Shown here: positions 46,681 to 58,259 of the stretch, one piece after another
Numbering within the stretch: position 1 is the first letter of the stretch
Layout: every line of letters begins with the position of its first letter
NCBI GenBank assembly: GCA_030220185.1
Contig: JASPKZ010007552.1
Location: 1,091,501 to 1,155,500 of the forward strand
DNA length: 64,000 nt
Direction: 5' to 3'
From: Diploptera punctata
Taxonomy: Eukaryota > Arthropoda > Insecta > Blattodea > Blaberidae
Notes under the pieces: model-generated
Databases searched by the model: none
Told to the model about the DNA's origin: nothing
The model's input: the letters and a program-made list of their open reading frames with translations, nothing else
Program-made: the position numbers and the translations under genes

Positions 46681-47935
46681 AGTGCGGCGGAAGTCAGAAA
46701 GTGCGGCGAAACTGAGAAAGCATGGCGGAAGTCAGAAAGTGCGACAGAAGTGTCAAAGTGCGGCAGAAGTCGCTAAGTGCGGCAGAAGTCACTAAGAGCG
46801 GCGGAGGCCACTTAGTGCGGCGGAAGTCACAAAGTGCGGCTGAAGTCACTAAGTGCGGCGGAAGTCGAAGTGTGCGGCGGAAGTCGAAAAGTGCGGCGGA
46901 ACTCACTAAGTGCGTCGGAAGTCACTAAGTGCGGCGGAAGTCACAAAGTGCGAGTCACAAAGTGCGGCGGAAGTCACAAAGTGCGGCGGAAGTCACAAAC
47001 TGCGGAGGAAGTCACAAACTGCGGCGGAAGTCAAAAAATGCGGCGCAAGTCACAAAGTGCGGAGGAAGTTACAAAGTGCGGCTGAAGTCGGAAAGTGCAG
47101 CGGAAGTAAAAAACTGCGGCGGAAGTCACAAACTGCGGCGGAAGTCACAATCTGCGGCGGAAGTCACAAACTGCGGAGGAAGTAGCAAAGTGCGGCGGAA
47201 GTCACACATTGCGGCGGAAGTCAAAAAGTGCGGCGGAAGTCACAAAGTGCGGAGGAAGTTACAAAGTGCGGCTGAAGTCGGAAAGATCGGCGGAAGTCAC
47301 AAAGTGCGGCGGAAGTCACAAATTGCGGCGGAAGTCACACAGTGCGGCGGAAGTCACACAGTGCGGCGGAAGTCACAAAGTTCGGCGGAAGTCACAAAGT
47401 TCGGCTGAAGTCACAAAGTTCGGCGGAAGTCACAAAGTTCGGCGGAAGTCACAAAGTTCGGAGGAAGTCACAAAGTTCGGTGGAAGTCACAACGTTCGGC
47501 GGAAGACAAAAATGCGGCGGAAATCGGAAAGTGTGGCGGAAATCAGAAAGTGCGACCAAAGTCACAAAGACCGGCGAACTTCAGAATGTGCAGCGATAAT
47601 CAGAAAATGCGGCGGTTGTCAGAAACTGCACCGAAAATCAGAAAGTGCGGCGCAAGTCAGAACGTGCGGCGGAAGACAGAAAGTACGGCGGAAGTCCGAG
47701 AGGGCGGCTGAAGTCCGAGAGTGCGGCGGAAGTCCGAGAGTGCGGCGGAAGTCCCAGAGTGCGGCGGAAGTCAGAAAGTGCGGCGAAATTCTGACAGTGC
47801 GTCGGAAATCGCAAAGTGCGGCGTAAGTAAAAAGTGCGACGGAAGGCACAAAGTGCTGCGAAAGTCACAAATTGCGGCGAATGTTAGAATTGCGGCGAAG
47901 GTCAGGAATTGCGGCAATGGTCAGAAAGTGTGTCA

Positions 47936-48420
47936 AAAGTCAGAAAGTGCGGCGAAAGTCAGAAAGTGCGGCGAAAGTCAGAAAGTGCGGCGAAAGTCAG
48001 AAAGTGCGGCGAAAGTCAGAAAGTGCGGCGAAAGTCAGAAAGTGCGGCGAAAGTCAGAAAGTGCGGCGAAAGTCAGAAAGTGCGGCGGAAGTCAGAAAGT
48101 GTGGCAAAAGACAGAAAGTGCGGCGATAGTCAGAAAGTGTGGCAAAAGTCAGAAAGTGCGGCAAAAGTCAGAAAGTGCGCGAAAGTCAGAAAGTGCGGCG
48201 AAAGTCAGAAAGTGCGGCGAAAGTCAGAAAGTGCGGCGAAAGTCAGAAAGTGCGGCGAAATTCAGAAAGTGCGGCGAAAGTCGGAAAATGCGGCGAAAGT
48301 CAGATAGTGCGGCGAAAGTCAGAAAGTGCGGCGAAAGTCAGAAAGTGCGGCGAAAGTCAGAAAGTGCGGCGAAAGTCAGAAAGTGCGGCGGAAGTCAGAA
48401 TGTGCGGAGAAAGTCGGTAA
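47936..48420 (+). repeat. Array block: highly uniform AGAAAGTGCGGCGAAAGTC units
   Basis: About 25 units, including two long runs without a single change, so probably a recent expansion. Confidence 0.9.
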
Positions 48421-49734
48421 GTGCGGTGAAAATCAGAAAGTGCGGCGAAAGGCAGAAAGTGCGGCAAATATCAAAAAGTGAGGCGGAAATAACAAAGTGC
48501 GGCGGAAGTAGCAAACTGCGGGCAGCGTCAGAATCTGCGGCGAAATACAGAATGTAATGCGATAGTCAGAAAGTGCGGCGAAAGTCCCAGAGTGCGGCGG
48601 AAGTCAGAACGTGCGGCGGAAGTCACTAAGTGCGGCGGAAGTCACTAACTGCGGCGGAAGTCACTAAGTGCGGCGGAAGTAACAAAGTGCGGCGGAAGTA
48701 ACAAAGTGCGGCTGCAGTCACAAAGTGCGGCGGAAGTCATAAAGTGCGGCGGAAGTCACAAAGTGCGGCGGAAGTCACAAAGTGCGGCGGAAGTAACAAA
48801 GTGCGGCGGAAGTCACAATATGCGGCGGAAGTCACAATATGCGGCGGAAGTCACAATATGCGGCGGACGTCACAAAGGGCGGCGAAGGTAACAAAGGGCG
48901 GCGGAAGTCACAAGTGCGGAGAATGTCCGAAAGTGCGGAGAATGGCAGAAAGTTCCGGTGAAAATAACAAAGTTCAACGAAAGTCAGAATGTGCGGCGGA
49001 AGTCACAAATTGCGGTGGAAATCACTAGGTGCGGCGGAAGTGACAAAGTGCGGCGGAAGTCACAAAGTGCGCGGAAGTCTCAAACTGCGGCGGAAGTCAC
49101 AAAGTGCGGCGCAAGTTATAAAGTGCGGCGGAAGTTACAAAATCACAAAGTGCGGATGAAGTCACAAAGTGCTGCGGAAATTACAAAGTGCGACGGAAGT
49201 CACAAAGTGAGGCGGAAATCACAAATTGCGGCGGATTACACAAAGTGCGGCGGAAGTCAGTGCGGCGAAAGTCACGAAGTGTGGGGACAGTCAGGAAGTG
49301 CGGGGAAAGTCACAAAGTGCGCCGAAAGTCACATATAACGGCAGAAGTAAGAAATTGCGGCGAAAGTCAGAATATGCGGCGAAAGTCAGAAAGTGCGGTT
49401 AAAGTCGGAAAGTGCGGGTACAGTCAGTAAGTGCGGCTAAAGTCAGAAAGTGCGACTAAAGTCAGAAAGTGCGGCTAAAGTCAGAAAGTGCGGCTAAAGT
49501 CAGAAAGTGCGGCTAAAGTCAGAAAGTGCGGAGAATCTCGGAATGTGCGGCGAATATCAGAAAGTGCAGCGTAAGTCAGAAAGTGCGGCGAAAGTCACAA
49601 AGTGCGGCGAAAGTCACAAAGTGCGGGGAAAGTAAAAAGTGCGGCGAAAGTCACAAAGAACGGCAGAAGTAAGAAATTGCGGCGAAAGTCAGAAAGTGCA
49701 GCGAGACTCAGAAAGTGCGGCGCAAGTCACAAAG

Positions 49735-49860
49735 TGCTGCGGAAGTCACAAATTGCTGCCGAAGTCACAAATTGCTGCCGAAGTCACAAATTGCTGCCGA
49801 AGTCACAAATTGCTGCCGAAGTCACAAATTGCTGCCGAAGTCACAAATTGCTGCCGAAGG
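49735..49860 (+). repeat. Array block: ACAAATTGCTGCCGAAGTC units
   Basis: Six to seven identical units of a variant (TTGCTGCC) that lacks the CGGCGG core. This is the only such cluster in the window. Confidence 0.92.
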
Positions 49861-51764
49861 CACTAAGTGCGGTGGAAGCCACAAATTGCGGCCTAAGTCT
49901 GAAAGTGCGGCGGAAGTCACACAGTGCGGCGGAAGTCACAAAGTGCGGTGAAAGACCGAAAGTGCGACGTAAGTCACAAAGTGCGGCGAAAGTCACAAAG
50001 CGCGGGAATAGTTAGAAAATGGGCGAAAGTCAGAAAGTGCGGCGAAAGTCAGAAAGTGCGTCGAAAGACAGAAAGTGCGCTGAAAGTCAGGAAATGCGGC
50101 AGAAATCAGAAAGTCCGGCGGGAGTCTGATACTGGGGCGAAATTGAGAAAGTGCGGCGGAAGTCAAAAAGTGCAACGGAAGACAGAAATTGCGGCGGAAG
50201 TAACAGGGTGTGCCGGAAATGAGAGAGTGCGGCGGAAGTCAGAAATGCGGCGATACACAGAACGATCGGCGGAAGTCAGAAAGTGCGACGCAAGTAACAA
50301 AGTGCGATGGAAGTCAACGTTCGGCGGAAGTCACGATGTTCGGCTGTAGAAACAAAATGCTTCGGAAATCAGAAAGTGCGGCGGAAGTCACAAAGTGCGG
50401 CGGGAGTCAAAAATTGCGGCGAAAGTCAAAAAATTGCAGCGAAAGTCAGAATGTGCGGCGAAAGTTAGAATGTGCGGCAAAAGTCAGAAAGTGCGGCACA
50501 AGTCAGAAAGTACGGCATATGTCAGAAAGTGTGGCGGAAGTCACAAAGTGCGGCGGAAGTAACAAAGTTCGACGAAAGTCAGAATGTGCGGAGGAATTCA
50601 CAAAGTGCGGCGGAAGCCACAAAGTGCGGCGGAAGTCACAAAGTGCGGTGTAAGTCTCAAAGTGCGGCGAAAGTTACAAAGTCACAAAAGTGTGGCGGAA
50701 GTTACAAAGTCAGAAAGTACGGCGGAAGTCACAAATTTCTGCGGAAGTCACAAAGTGCGGCGGATGTCACAAAGTGCGGCGGAAGTCACAAAGTGCGGCG
50801 GTAGTTACATAGTACGGTGGAAGTCACAAAGTGCGGCGGAAGTCAGAAAGTGCGGCGTAAGTCACAAAGTGTGGCGAAAGTCATAAAGCGAGGGAATAGT
50901 TAGAAAATTCGGCGAAATCAGAAAGTAGCGCGAAGGTAAGAAAGTGCGGCGAAAGTCGGAAAGTGCGCCAAAAGTCAGAAAGTGCGACGAAATTCAGAAA
51001 TTGCGCCGAAAGTCAAAGTGCGCCAAACGTCAAAGTGCGCCGAAAGTCAGAAAGTGCGCCGAATGTCAGAAAGTGCGGCGAAAGTCAAGAAATGCGGCGG
51101 GATTCACAAAGTCCGGCGGGAGTCAGAAACTGGGGTTAAAGTGAGAAAGTGCAACGGAAGGCAGAAAGTGCGGCGGAAGTCAAAGAGTGCGGCGGTAGTG
51201 AGAGAGTGCGACGGAAGTCAGAAAGTGCGGCGAAACTCAGAAAGTTCGGCGGAAGTCACAAAGTGGAACGGAAGTCACAAAGTTCGACGGAAGTCACAAA
51301 GTGGAACGGAAGTCACAAAGTTCGGCAGAAGTCACAAAGTCCGGCGGTAGAAACAAAATGCTTCGGAATGTGGCGAAAGTCAGAATGTGCTGCGAAAGTC
51401 AGAACGTGTGGCGGAAGTCACAAATTGCGGCGGAAGTAACGAAGTTCGACGAAAGTCGAAATGTGCGGCGGAAGTCACAAATTGCGGTGGAATTCACAAA
51501 GTGCGGCGGAAGTCACAAAGTGCGGCAGAAGTCACAAAGTGCGGCAGAAGTCACAAAGTGCGACAGAAGTCACAGAGTGCGGCGGAAGTCACAAAGTGTG
51601 ACGGATGTCACAAAGTGCGGTGGAAGTAACAAAGTGCGGCGGAATTCACAAATTGCGGCAGATGACACAAAGTAGGGCGGAAGTCACAAAGTGCGGGGAT
51701 AGTCACAATGTGCGGCGAAAGTCACAAATATCGGCAGAAGTAAGAAATTGCGGCGAACTTCAGA

Positions 51765-54259
51765 ATGTGCGGCGAAAGTGAGAAAGTGCGGCTAAAGTCA
51801 GAAAGTGCGGCTAAAGTCAGAAAGTGCGGCAAAAGTCAGAATATGCGGCGAATCTCAGAATGTGCGGCGAAAGTTAGAAAGTGCGGCGAAAGTCAGAATG
51901 TGCGGCGAAAGTCAGAATGTGCGGCGAAAGTCAGAATGTGCGGCGAAAGTCAGAATGTGCGGCGAAAGTCAGAATGTGCGGCGAAAGTCAGAATGTGCGG
52001 CTAAAGACAGAAAGTGCGGCAAAACTCAGAATATGCGGCGAATCTCAGAATGTGCGGCGAAAGTTAGAAAGTGCGGCGAAAGTCAGAATGTGCGGCGAAA
52101 GTCAGAATGTGCGGCGAAAGTCATAAAGTGCGGTAAAACTCAGAATGTGCGGTGAATCTCAGAATGTGCGGCGAAAGTCAGAATGTGCGGCTAAAGTCAG
52201 AAAGTGCGGCTAAAGTCAGAAAGTATGGCTAAAGTCAGAAAGTATGGCTAAAGTCAGAAAGTGCGGCAAAACCCAGAATATGCGGCGAATTTCAGAATGT
52301 GCGGCGAAAGTTAGAAAGTGCGGCGAATGTCAGAATGTGCGGCGAAAGTCAGAATGTGCGGCGAAAGTCAGAATGTGCGGCGAAAGTCAGAATGTGCGGC
52401 GAAAGTCAGAATGTGCGGCGAATCTCAGAATGTGCGGCGAAAGTCAGAATGTGCGGCTAAAGTCAGAAAGTGCGGCTAAAGTCAGAAAGTATGGCTAAAG
52501 TAAGAAAGTATGGCTAAAGTCAGAAAGTGCGGTAAAACTCAGAATGTGCGGTGAATCTCAGAATGTGCGGCGAAAGTCAGAATGTGCGGCTAAAGTCAGA
52601 AAGTGCGGCTAAAGTCAGAAAGTATGGCTAAAGTCAGAAAGTATGGCTAAAGTCAGAAAGTGCGGCAAAACTCAGAATATGCGGCGAATCTCAGAATGTG
52701 CGGCTAAAGTTAGAAAGTGCGGTGAATGTCAGAATGTGCGGCGAAAGTCAGAATGTGCGGCGAAAGTCAGAAAGTGCGGTAAAACTCAGAATGTGCGGTG
52801 AATCTCAGAATGTGCGGCGAAAGTCAGAATGTGCGGCTAAAGTCAGAAAGTGCGGCTAAAGTCAGAAAGTATGGCTAAAGTTAGAAAGTATGGCTAAAGT
52901 CAGAAAGTGCGGCAAAACTCAGAATATGCGGCGAATTTCAGAATGTGCGGCGAAAGTTAGAAAGTGCGGCGAATGTCAGAATGTGCGGCGAAAGTCAAAT
53001 TGTGCGGCGAAAGTCACAATGTGCGGCGAAAGTCAGAATGTGCGGCGAATCTCAGAATGTGCGGCGAAAGTCAGAATGTGCGGCTAAAGTCAGAAAGTGC
53101 GGCTAAAGTCAGAAAGTATGGCTAAAGTAAGAAAGTATGGCTAAAGTCAGAAAGAGCGGTAAAACTCAGAATGTGCGGTGAATCTCAGAATGTGCGGCGA
53201 AAGTCAGAATGTGCGGCTAAAGTCAGAAAGTGCGGCTAAAGTCAGAAAGTATGGCTAAAGTCAGAAAGTATGGCTAAAGTCAGAAAGTGCGGCAAAACTC
53301 AGAATATGCGGCGAATCTCAGAATGTGCGGCTAAAGTTAGAAAGTGCGGTGAATGTCAGAATGTGCGGCGAAAGTCAGAATGTGCGGCGAATCTCAGAAT
53401 GTGCGGCGAAAGTCAGAATGTGCGGCTAAAGTCAGAAAGTGCGGCTAAAGTCAGAAAGTATGGCTAAAGTCAGAAAGTGCGCAAAACTCAGAATATGCGG
53501 CGAATCTCAGAATGTGCGGCGAAAGTAAGAAAGTGCGGCGAAAGAAAGAATGTGCGGCTAAAGTCAGAATGTGCGGCGAAAGTCAGAATGTGCGGCGAAA
53601 TTCAGAATCTGCGGCGAAAGTCAGAAAGTGCGGTAAAACTCAGAATATGCGGCGAATCTCAGAATGTGCGGCGAAAGTCAGAATGTGCGGCTAAAGTCAC
53701 AAAGTGCGGCAAAACTCAGAATATGCGGCGAATCTCAGAATGTGCGGAGAAAGTCAGAATGTGCGGCGAAAGTCAGAATGTGCGGCGAAAGTCAGAATGT
53801 GCGGCGAAAGTCAGAATGTGCGGCGAAAGTCAGAATGTGCGGCGAAAGTCAGAATGTGCGGCTAAAGTCAGAAATTGCGGTAAAACTCAGATTGTGCGGC
53901 GAATCTCAGAATGTGCAGCGAATCTCAAAATGTGCGGCGAAAGTTAGAAAGTGCGGCGAAAGTCAGAATGTGCGGCTAAAGTCAGAAAGTGCGCAAAACT
54001 CAGAATATGCGGCGAATCTCAGAATGTGCGGCGAAAGTAAGAAAGTGCGGCGAAAGTAAGAATATGCGGCGAAAGTCAGAATGTGCGGCGAAAGTCAGAA
54101 TGTGCGGCGAAAGTCAGAATGTGCGGCGAAATTCAGAATCTGCGACGAAAGTCAGAAAGTGCGGTAAAACTCAGAATATGCGGCGAATCTCAGAATGTGC
54201 GGCGAAAGTCAGAATGTGCGGCTAAAGTCAGAAAGTGCGGCAAAACTCAGAATATGCGG
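51765..54259 (+). repeat. Array block: higher-order repeat HOR-3
   Basis: A fixed series of variants recurs: GTGCGGCTAAAGTC, GTATGGCTAAAGTC, GTGCGG(C/T)AAAACTC, ATATGCGGCGAATCTC and GTGCGGCGAAAGTT. The marker ggtaaaactcagaatgtgcg is at 52132, 52531, 52778 and 53158, so intervals are 399, 247 and 380 bp, exactly 21, 13 and 20 units. Clean 19-bp phase. Confidence 0.88.
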
Positions 54260-56560
54260 CGAAATCTAGAATGTGGCGGCGAAAAGTTAGAAAGTGCGGC
54301 GAAAAGTCAGAAATGTGCGGCGAAGTCAGGAAGTGCGGGCGAAAGTCAGAAAGTGCGGTAAAAACTCAGAATGTGCGGTGAATCTCAGAATGTGCGGCGA
54401 AAGTCAGAATGTGCAGGCTCAAGTCAGAAGTGCGGCTAAAGTCAGAAAGTATGGCTAAAGTTCGAAAGTATGGCTAAAGTCAGAAAGTAATGGCTAAATG
54501 TCAGAAGTGCGGGTCGCGGCAAAAACAGAATATGCCGGCGAATTTCAGAATGTGCGACGAAAGTTGAGAAAGTGCGGCGAATGCAGAATGTGCGGCGCAA
54601 AGTCAGAATGTGCGGCGAAAGTCAGAGTGCGCGGCGAAGTCAGAATGTGCGGCGAAAGTCAGAATGTGCTGCGAATCTCAGAATGTGCGGCGAAAGTCAG
54701 AATGTGCGGCTAAAGTCAGAAAGTGCGGCGAAAAGTCAGAAAGTATGGCTAAAGTAAGAAAGTATGGCTAAAGTCAGAAAGTGCGGTAAAACTCAGAATG
54801 TGCGGTGAATCTCAGAATGTGCGGCGAAAGTCAGAATGCGGCTAAAGTCAGAAAGTGCGGCTAAAGTCAGAAAGTATGGCTAAGTCAGAAAGTCTGGCTA
54901 AAGTCAGAAAGTGCGCAAACGCAGAATATGCGGCGAATCTCAGAATGTTGCGGCTAAAGTTAGAAAGTGCGGTGAATGTCAGAATGTGCTGGGCGAAAGT
55001 CAGAATGTGCGGCGAAAGTCAGAAAGTGCGGTAAACTCAGGAATGTGCGGTGAATCTCAGAATGTGCGGCGAAAGTCAGAATGTGCGGCTAAAGTCAGAA
55101 CGTTCTGCTAAAGTCAGAAAGGTATGGCTAAAGTCAGAAAGTAGTCGGCTAAAGTCAGGAAGTGTGCGGCGAATTTCAGAATATGCGGCGAATTTTAGAA
55201 TGTGCGGCGAAAGTTTGAGAGTGTGGGCGAATGTCAGAATGTGCGGCGAAAGTCAAATTGTGCGGCGAAAGTCACAATGTGCGGCGAAAGTCAGAATGTG
55301 CGGCGAATGTCAGAATGTGCGGCGAATGTCAGAATGCGGCGGCTAAAGTCAGAAAGTCTGGCTAAAGTCAGAAAGTGTGCTAAAGTCAGAAAGTTTGGTA
55401 AAGTCAGAACTGTTCGGTAAATCCAGAATGTGCGTCGTAAATCTCAGAATGTGCGGCTAAATGTCAGAATGTGCCGGCTTAAAGTCAGAAAGTGCGGCTA
55501 AATTCAGAAAGTATGGCTAAAGTCAGAAAGTGTTGCTCTAAAGTCAGAAAGTGCGTGAAAACTCAGAATAGTGCGGCGAATACTTAGAATGTGCGGCTAA
55601 GTTAGAAATGTGCGTGCAATGTCAGAATGTGGCGGCGACAGTCAGAATGTGCTGCGACTCTCAGAATGTGGGCGGGCGAAAGTCAGAATGTGCGGCTAAA
55701 GTCAGAAAGTCTGGCTAAAGTCAGAAGTAAGTGTGGGTAACTCAGAATGTGCGGTGGAATCTCAGAATGTGCGGCGACATCGTCAGAATGTGCGGCGAAA
55801 GTATAGAATGTGCGGCGCAAGTAAGAATGTGCGGGCTAAAGTCAGAATGTGCGGCGAAAGTCAGAATGTCGGCGAAAGTCTAATGTGCGGCTAAAAGTCG
55901 ACAATGTGCGGCTAAAAGTCAGCAAGTGCGTTAAACTCAGATATGTGCGGCGAAATCTCAGAATGTGCGGAGAAATCAGAATGTGCGGCGGAAGTCAGAA
56001 TGTGCGGCGAAAGTCAGAATGTGGCGGCGAAAGTCAGAAAGTGTGCGGCGCAAGTCAGGAATGTGCGGCTAAAGTCATAAAGTGCGGCTAAGACCTCATA
56101 AATGTGCGGCTAAACTCAGATTGTGCGGCGAATCTCAGAATGTGCAGCGAACTCCCGAATGTGGCGGCGAAAGTTAGAGCAAGGTGGCGGCGAAAGTCTA
56201 GAATGTGGCGGCTAAAGTCAGAATGTGCCGGCAAAACTGTCAGAATGTGCGGCAAAATCTCAGAATGTGCGGCGAAAGTCAGAATGTGCGGCGAAAGTAA
56301 GAATATGCGGCGAAAGTTCAGAATGTGCGGCGAAAGTTCAGAATGTGCGTGCTAAAGTCAGAATGTGCGGCGAATTCAGAATCTGGCGACGAAAGTCAGG
56401 AAAGTGCGGTAAAACTCAGAATAGTGCGGCGAATCTCAGAATGTGCGGCGAAATCTCAGAATGTGCGGCTAAAGGTCAGAACTGTGCGGCAAAACTCAGA
56501 ATTGCGGCGAAATCTCAGAATGTGTGCGGAGAAAGTCCATAATGTGCGGCGAAATTCACG
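54260..56560 (+). repeat. Array block with scattered 1-2 bp indels, copy of about 52010-54260
   Basis: The same series of variants as in the preceding 2.25 kb, including the rare pair caaattgtgcgg and cacaatgtgcgg (52996-53030 and 55253-55285). Here, though, almost every second unit has a random single-base insertion or deletion. Flanking array on both sides keeps a perfect 19-bp phase. Confidence 0.85.
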
Positions 56561-57530
56561 AATGTGCGGCGAAAGTCAGAATGTGCGGCGAAAGTCAGAA
56601 TGTGCGGCGAAAGTCAGAATGTGCGGCGAAAGTCAGAATGTGCGGCGAAAGTCAGATGTGCGGCTAAAGTCAGAAAGTGCGGTAAAACTCAGAATATGCG
56701 GCGAATCTCAGAACGTGCGGCGAAAGTTAGAATGTGCGGCGAAAGTCAGAATGTGCGGCGAAAGTCAGAATGTGCGGCGAAAGTCAGAATGTGCGGCTAA
56801 AGTCAGAAATTGCGGTAAAACTCAGATTGTGCGGCGAATCTCAGAATGTGCAGCGAATCTCAGAATGTGCGGCGAATCTCAGAAAGTGCGGCGAAAGTTA
56901 GAAAGTGCGGCTAAAGTCAGAATGTGCGGCTAAAGTCAGAAAGTGCGGCTGAAGTCAGAAAGTATGGCTAAAGTCAGAAAGTGCGGCAAAACTCAGAATG
57001 TGCGTCGAATCTCAGAATGTGCGCGCGAAAGTCAGAAAGTGCGGCGATAGTCTGAATGTGCGGCTAAAGTCAGAATGTGCGACTAAAGTCAGAATGTGCG
57101 GCGAAAGTCAGAATGTGCGGCGAAAGTCAGAATGTGCGGCGAAAGCCAGAATGTGCGGCGAATCTCAGAATGTGCAGCGAATCTCAGAATGTGCGCCGAA
57201 TCTCAGAATGTGCAGCGAAACTCAGAATGTGCGGCGAAAGTTAGAAAGTGCGGCGGAAGTCAGAATGTGCGGCTAAAGTCAGAAAGTGCGGCTAAAGTCA
57301 GAAAGTATGGCTAAAGTCAGAAAGTGCGGCAAAACTCAGAATGTGCGTCGAATCTGAGAATGTGCGCGCGAAAGTTAGAAAGTGCGGCGAAAGTCTGAAT
57401 GTGCGGCTAAAGTCAGAAAGCGCGACAAAAATCAGAAAGTGCGGCTAAAGTCAGAAAATGCGGGAAAACTCAGAATGTGCGGCGAATCTCAGAAAGTGCG
57501 GCGAAAGTTAGAAAGTGCGGCGAAAGTCAC
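56561..57530 (+). repeat. Array block: HOR-3 resumed, clean phase
   Basis: The regular units resume. The group taaaactcagattgtgcggc with gtgcagcgaatctc at 56815 repeats that at 53881. Confidence 0.8.
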
Positions 57531-57719
57531 AATGTGCGGCGGAAGTCACTAAGTGCGGCGAAATTCAGGAAATGGGGCGGTAGTCACAAAGTGCGGCGGG
57601 TGACAGAAAGTGCGGTGGAAGTCAGAAAGTGCGGCAGAAGTCAGATATTGAGGCGGAAGCCCGAGTGCAGCGAAGGTCAGAGATTGCGGCGGAAGTCAGA
57701 AAGTGCGGCGAAAGTAGAA

Positions 57720-57900
57720 ATGTGCTGCGAAAGTCCAAAGTGCGGCGGAAGTCGCAAAGTGCGGCGGAAGTAGCAAAGTGCGGCGGATGTCGCAAAGTGC
57801 GGCGGAAGTCGCAAAGTGCGGCGGAAGTCGCAAAGTGCGGCGGAACTCGCAAAGTGCGGCGGATGTCGCAAAGTGCGGCGAAAGTCGCAAAGTGCGGCAG
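57720..57900 (+). repeat. Array block: GCAAAGTGCGGCGGAAGTC units
   Basis: About nine units starting GCAAAG. Because the minus strand then lacks TGAC, antisense frames also stay open here, giving spurious minus-strand ORFs at 57622-57926. Confidence 0.88.
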
Positions 57901-58259
57901 AAGTCACAATGTTCGGTGGAAGTCACAAAGTTCGGCGGAAGACACCAAATGCGGCGGACATCATGACGTGCGGCGGAAATCGGAACGTGCTGTGGAAGTA
58001 ACGAAGTGCGGTGAATGTATCAAGTGCGGCGATAGTCAGAAGGTGCGGCACAAGTCAGAAAGTGTGCGGAAGTCACGAAGTGCCGCGGAAGTCACAAATT
58101 GCGACGATAGTCAGAATGCGCGGTGAAAATCACTAAGTGCGGCAAATTCACAAAGTGCGGCAAATTCACAAAGTGCGGCGAACGTCAGAAGGTGCGGCGA
58201 AACTCACAAAGTGCGGCAGAAGTCACAAAGTGCGGCAGAAGTCACAAAGTGCGGCAGAA

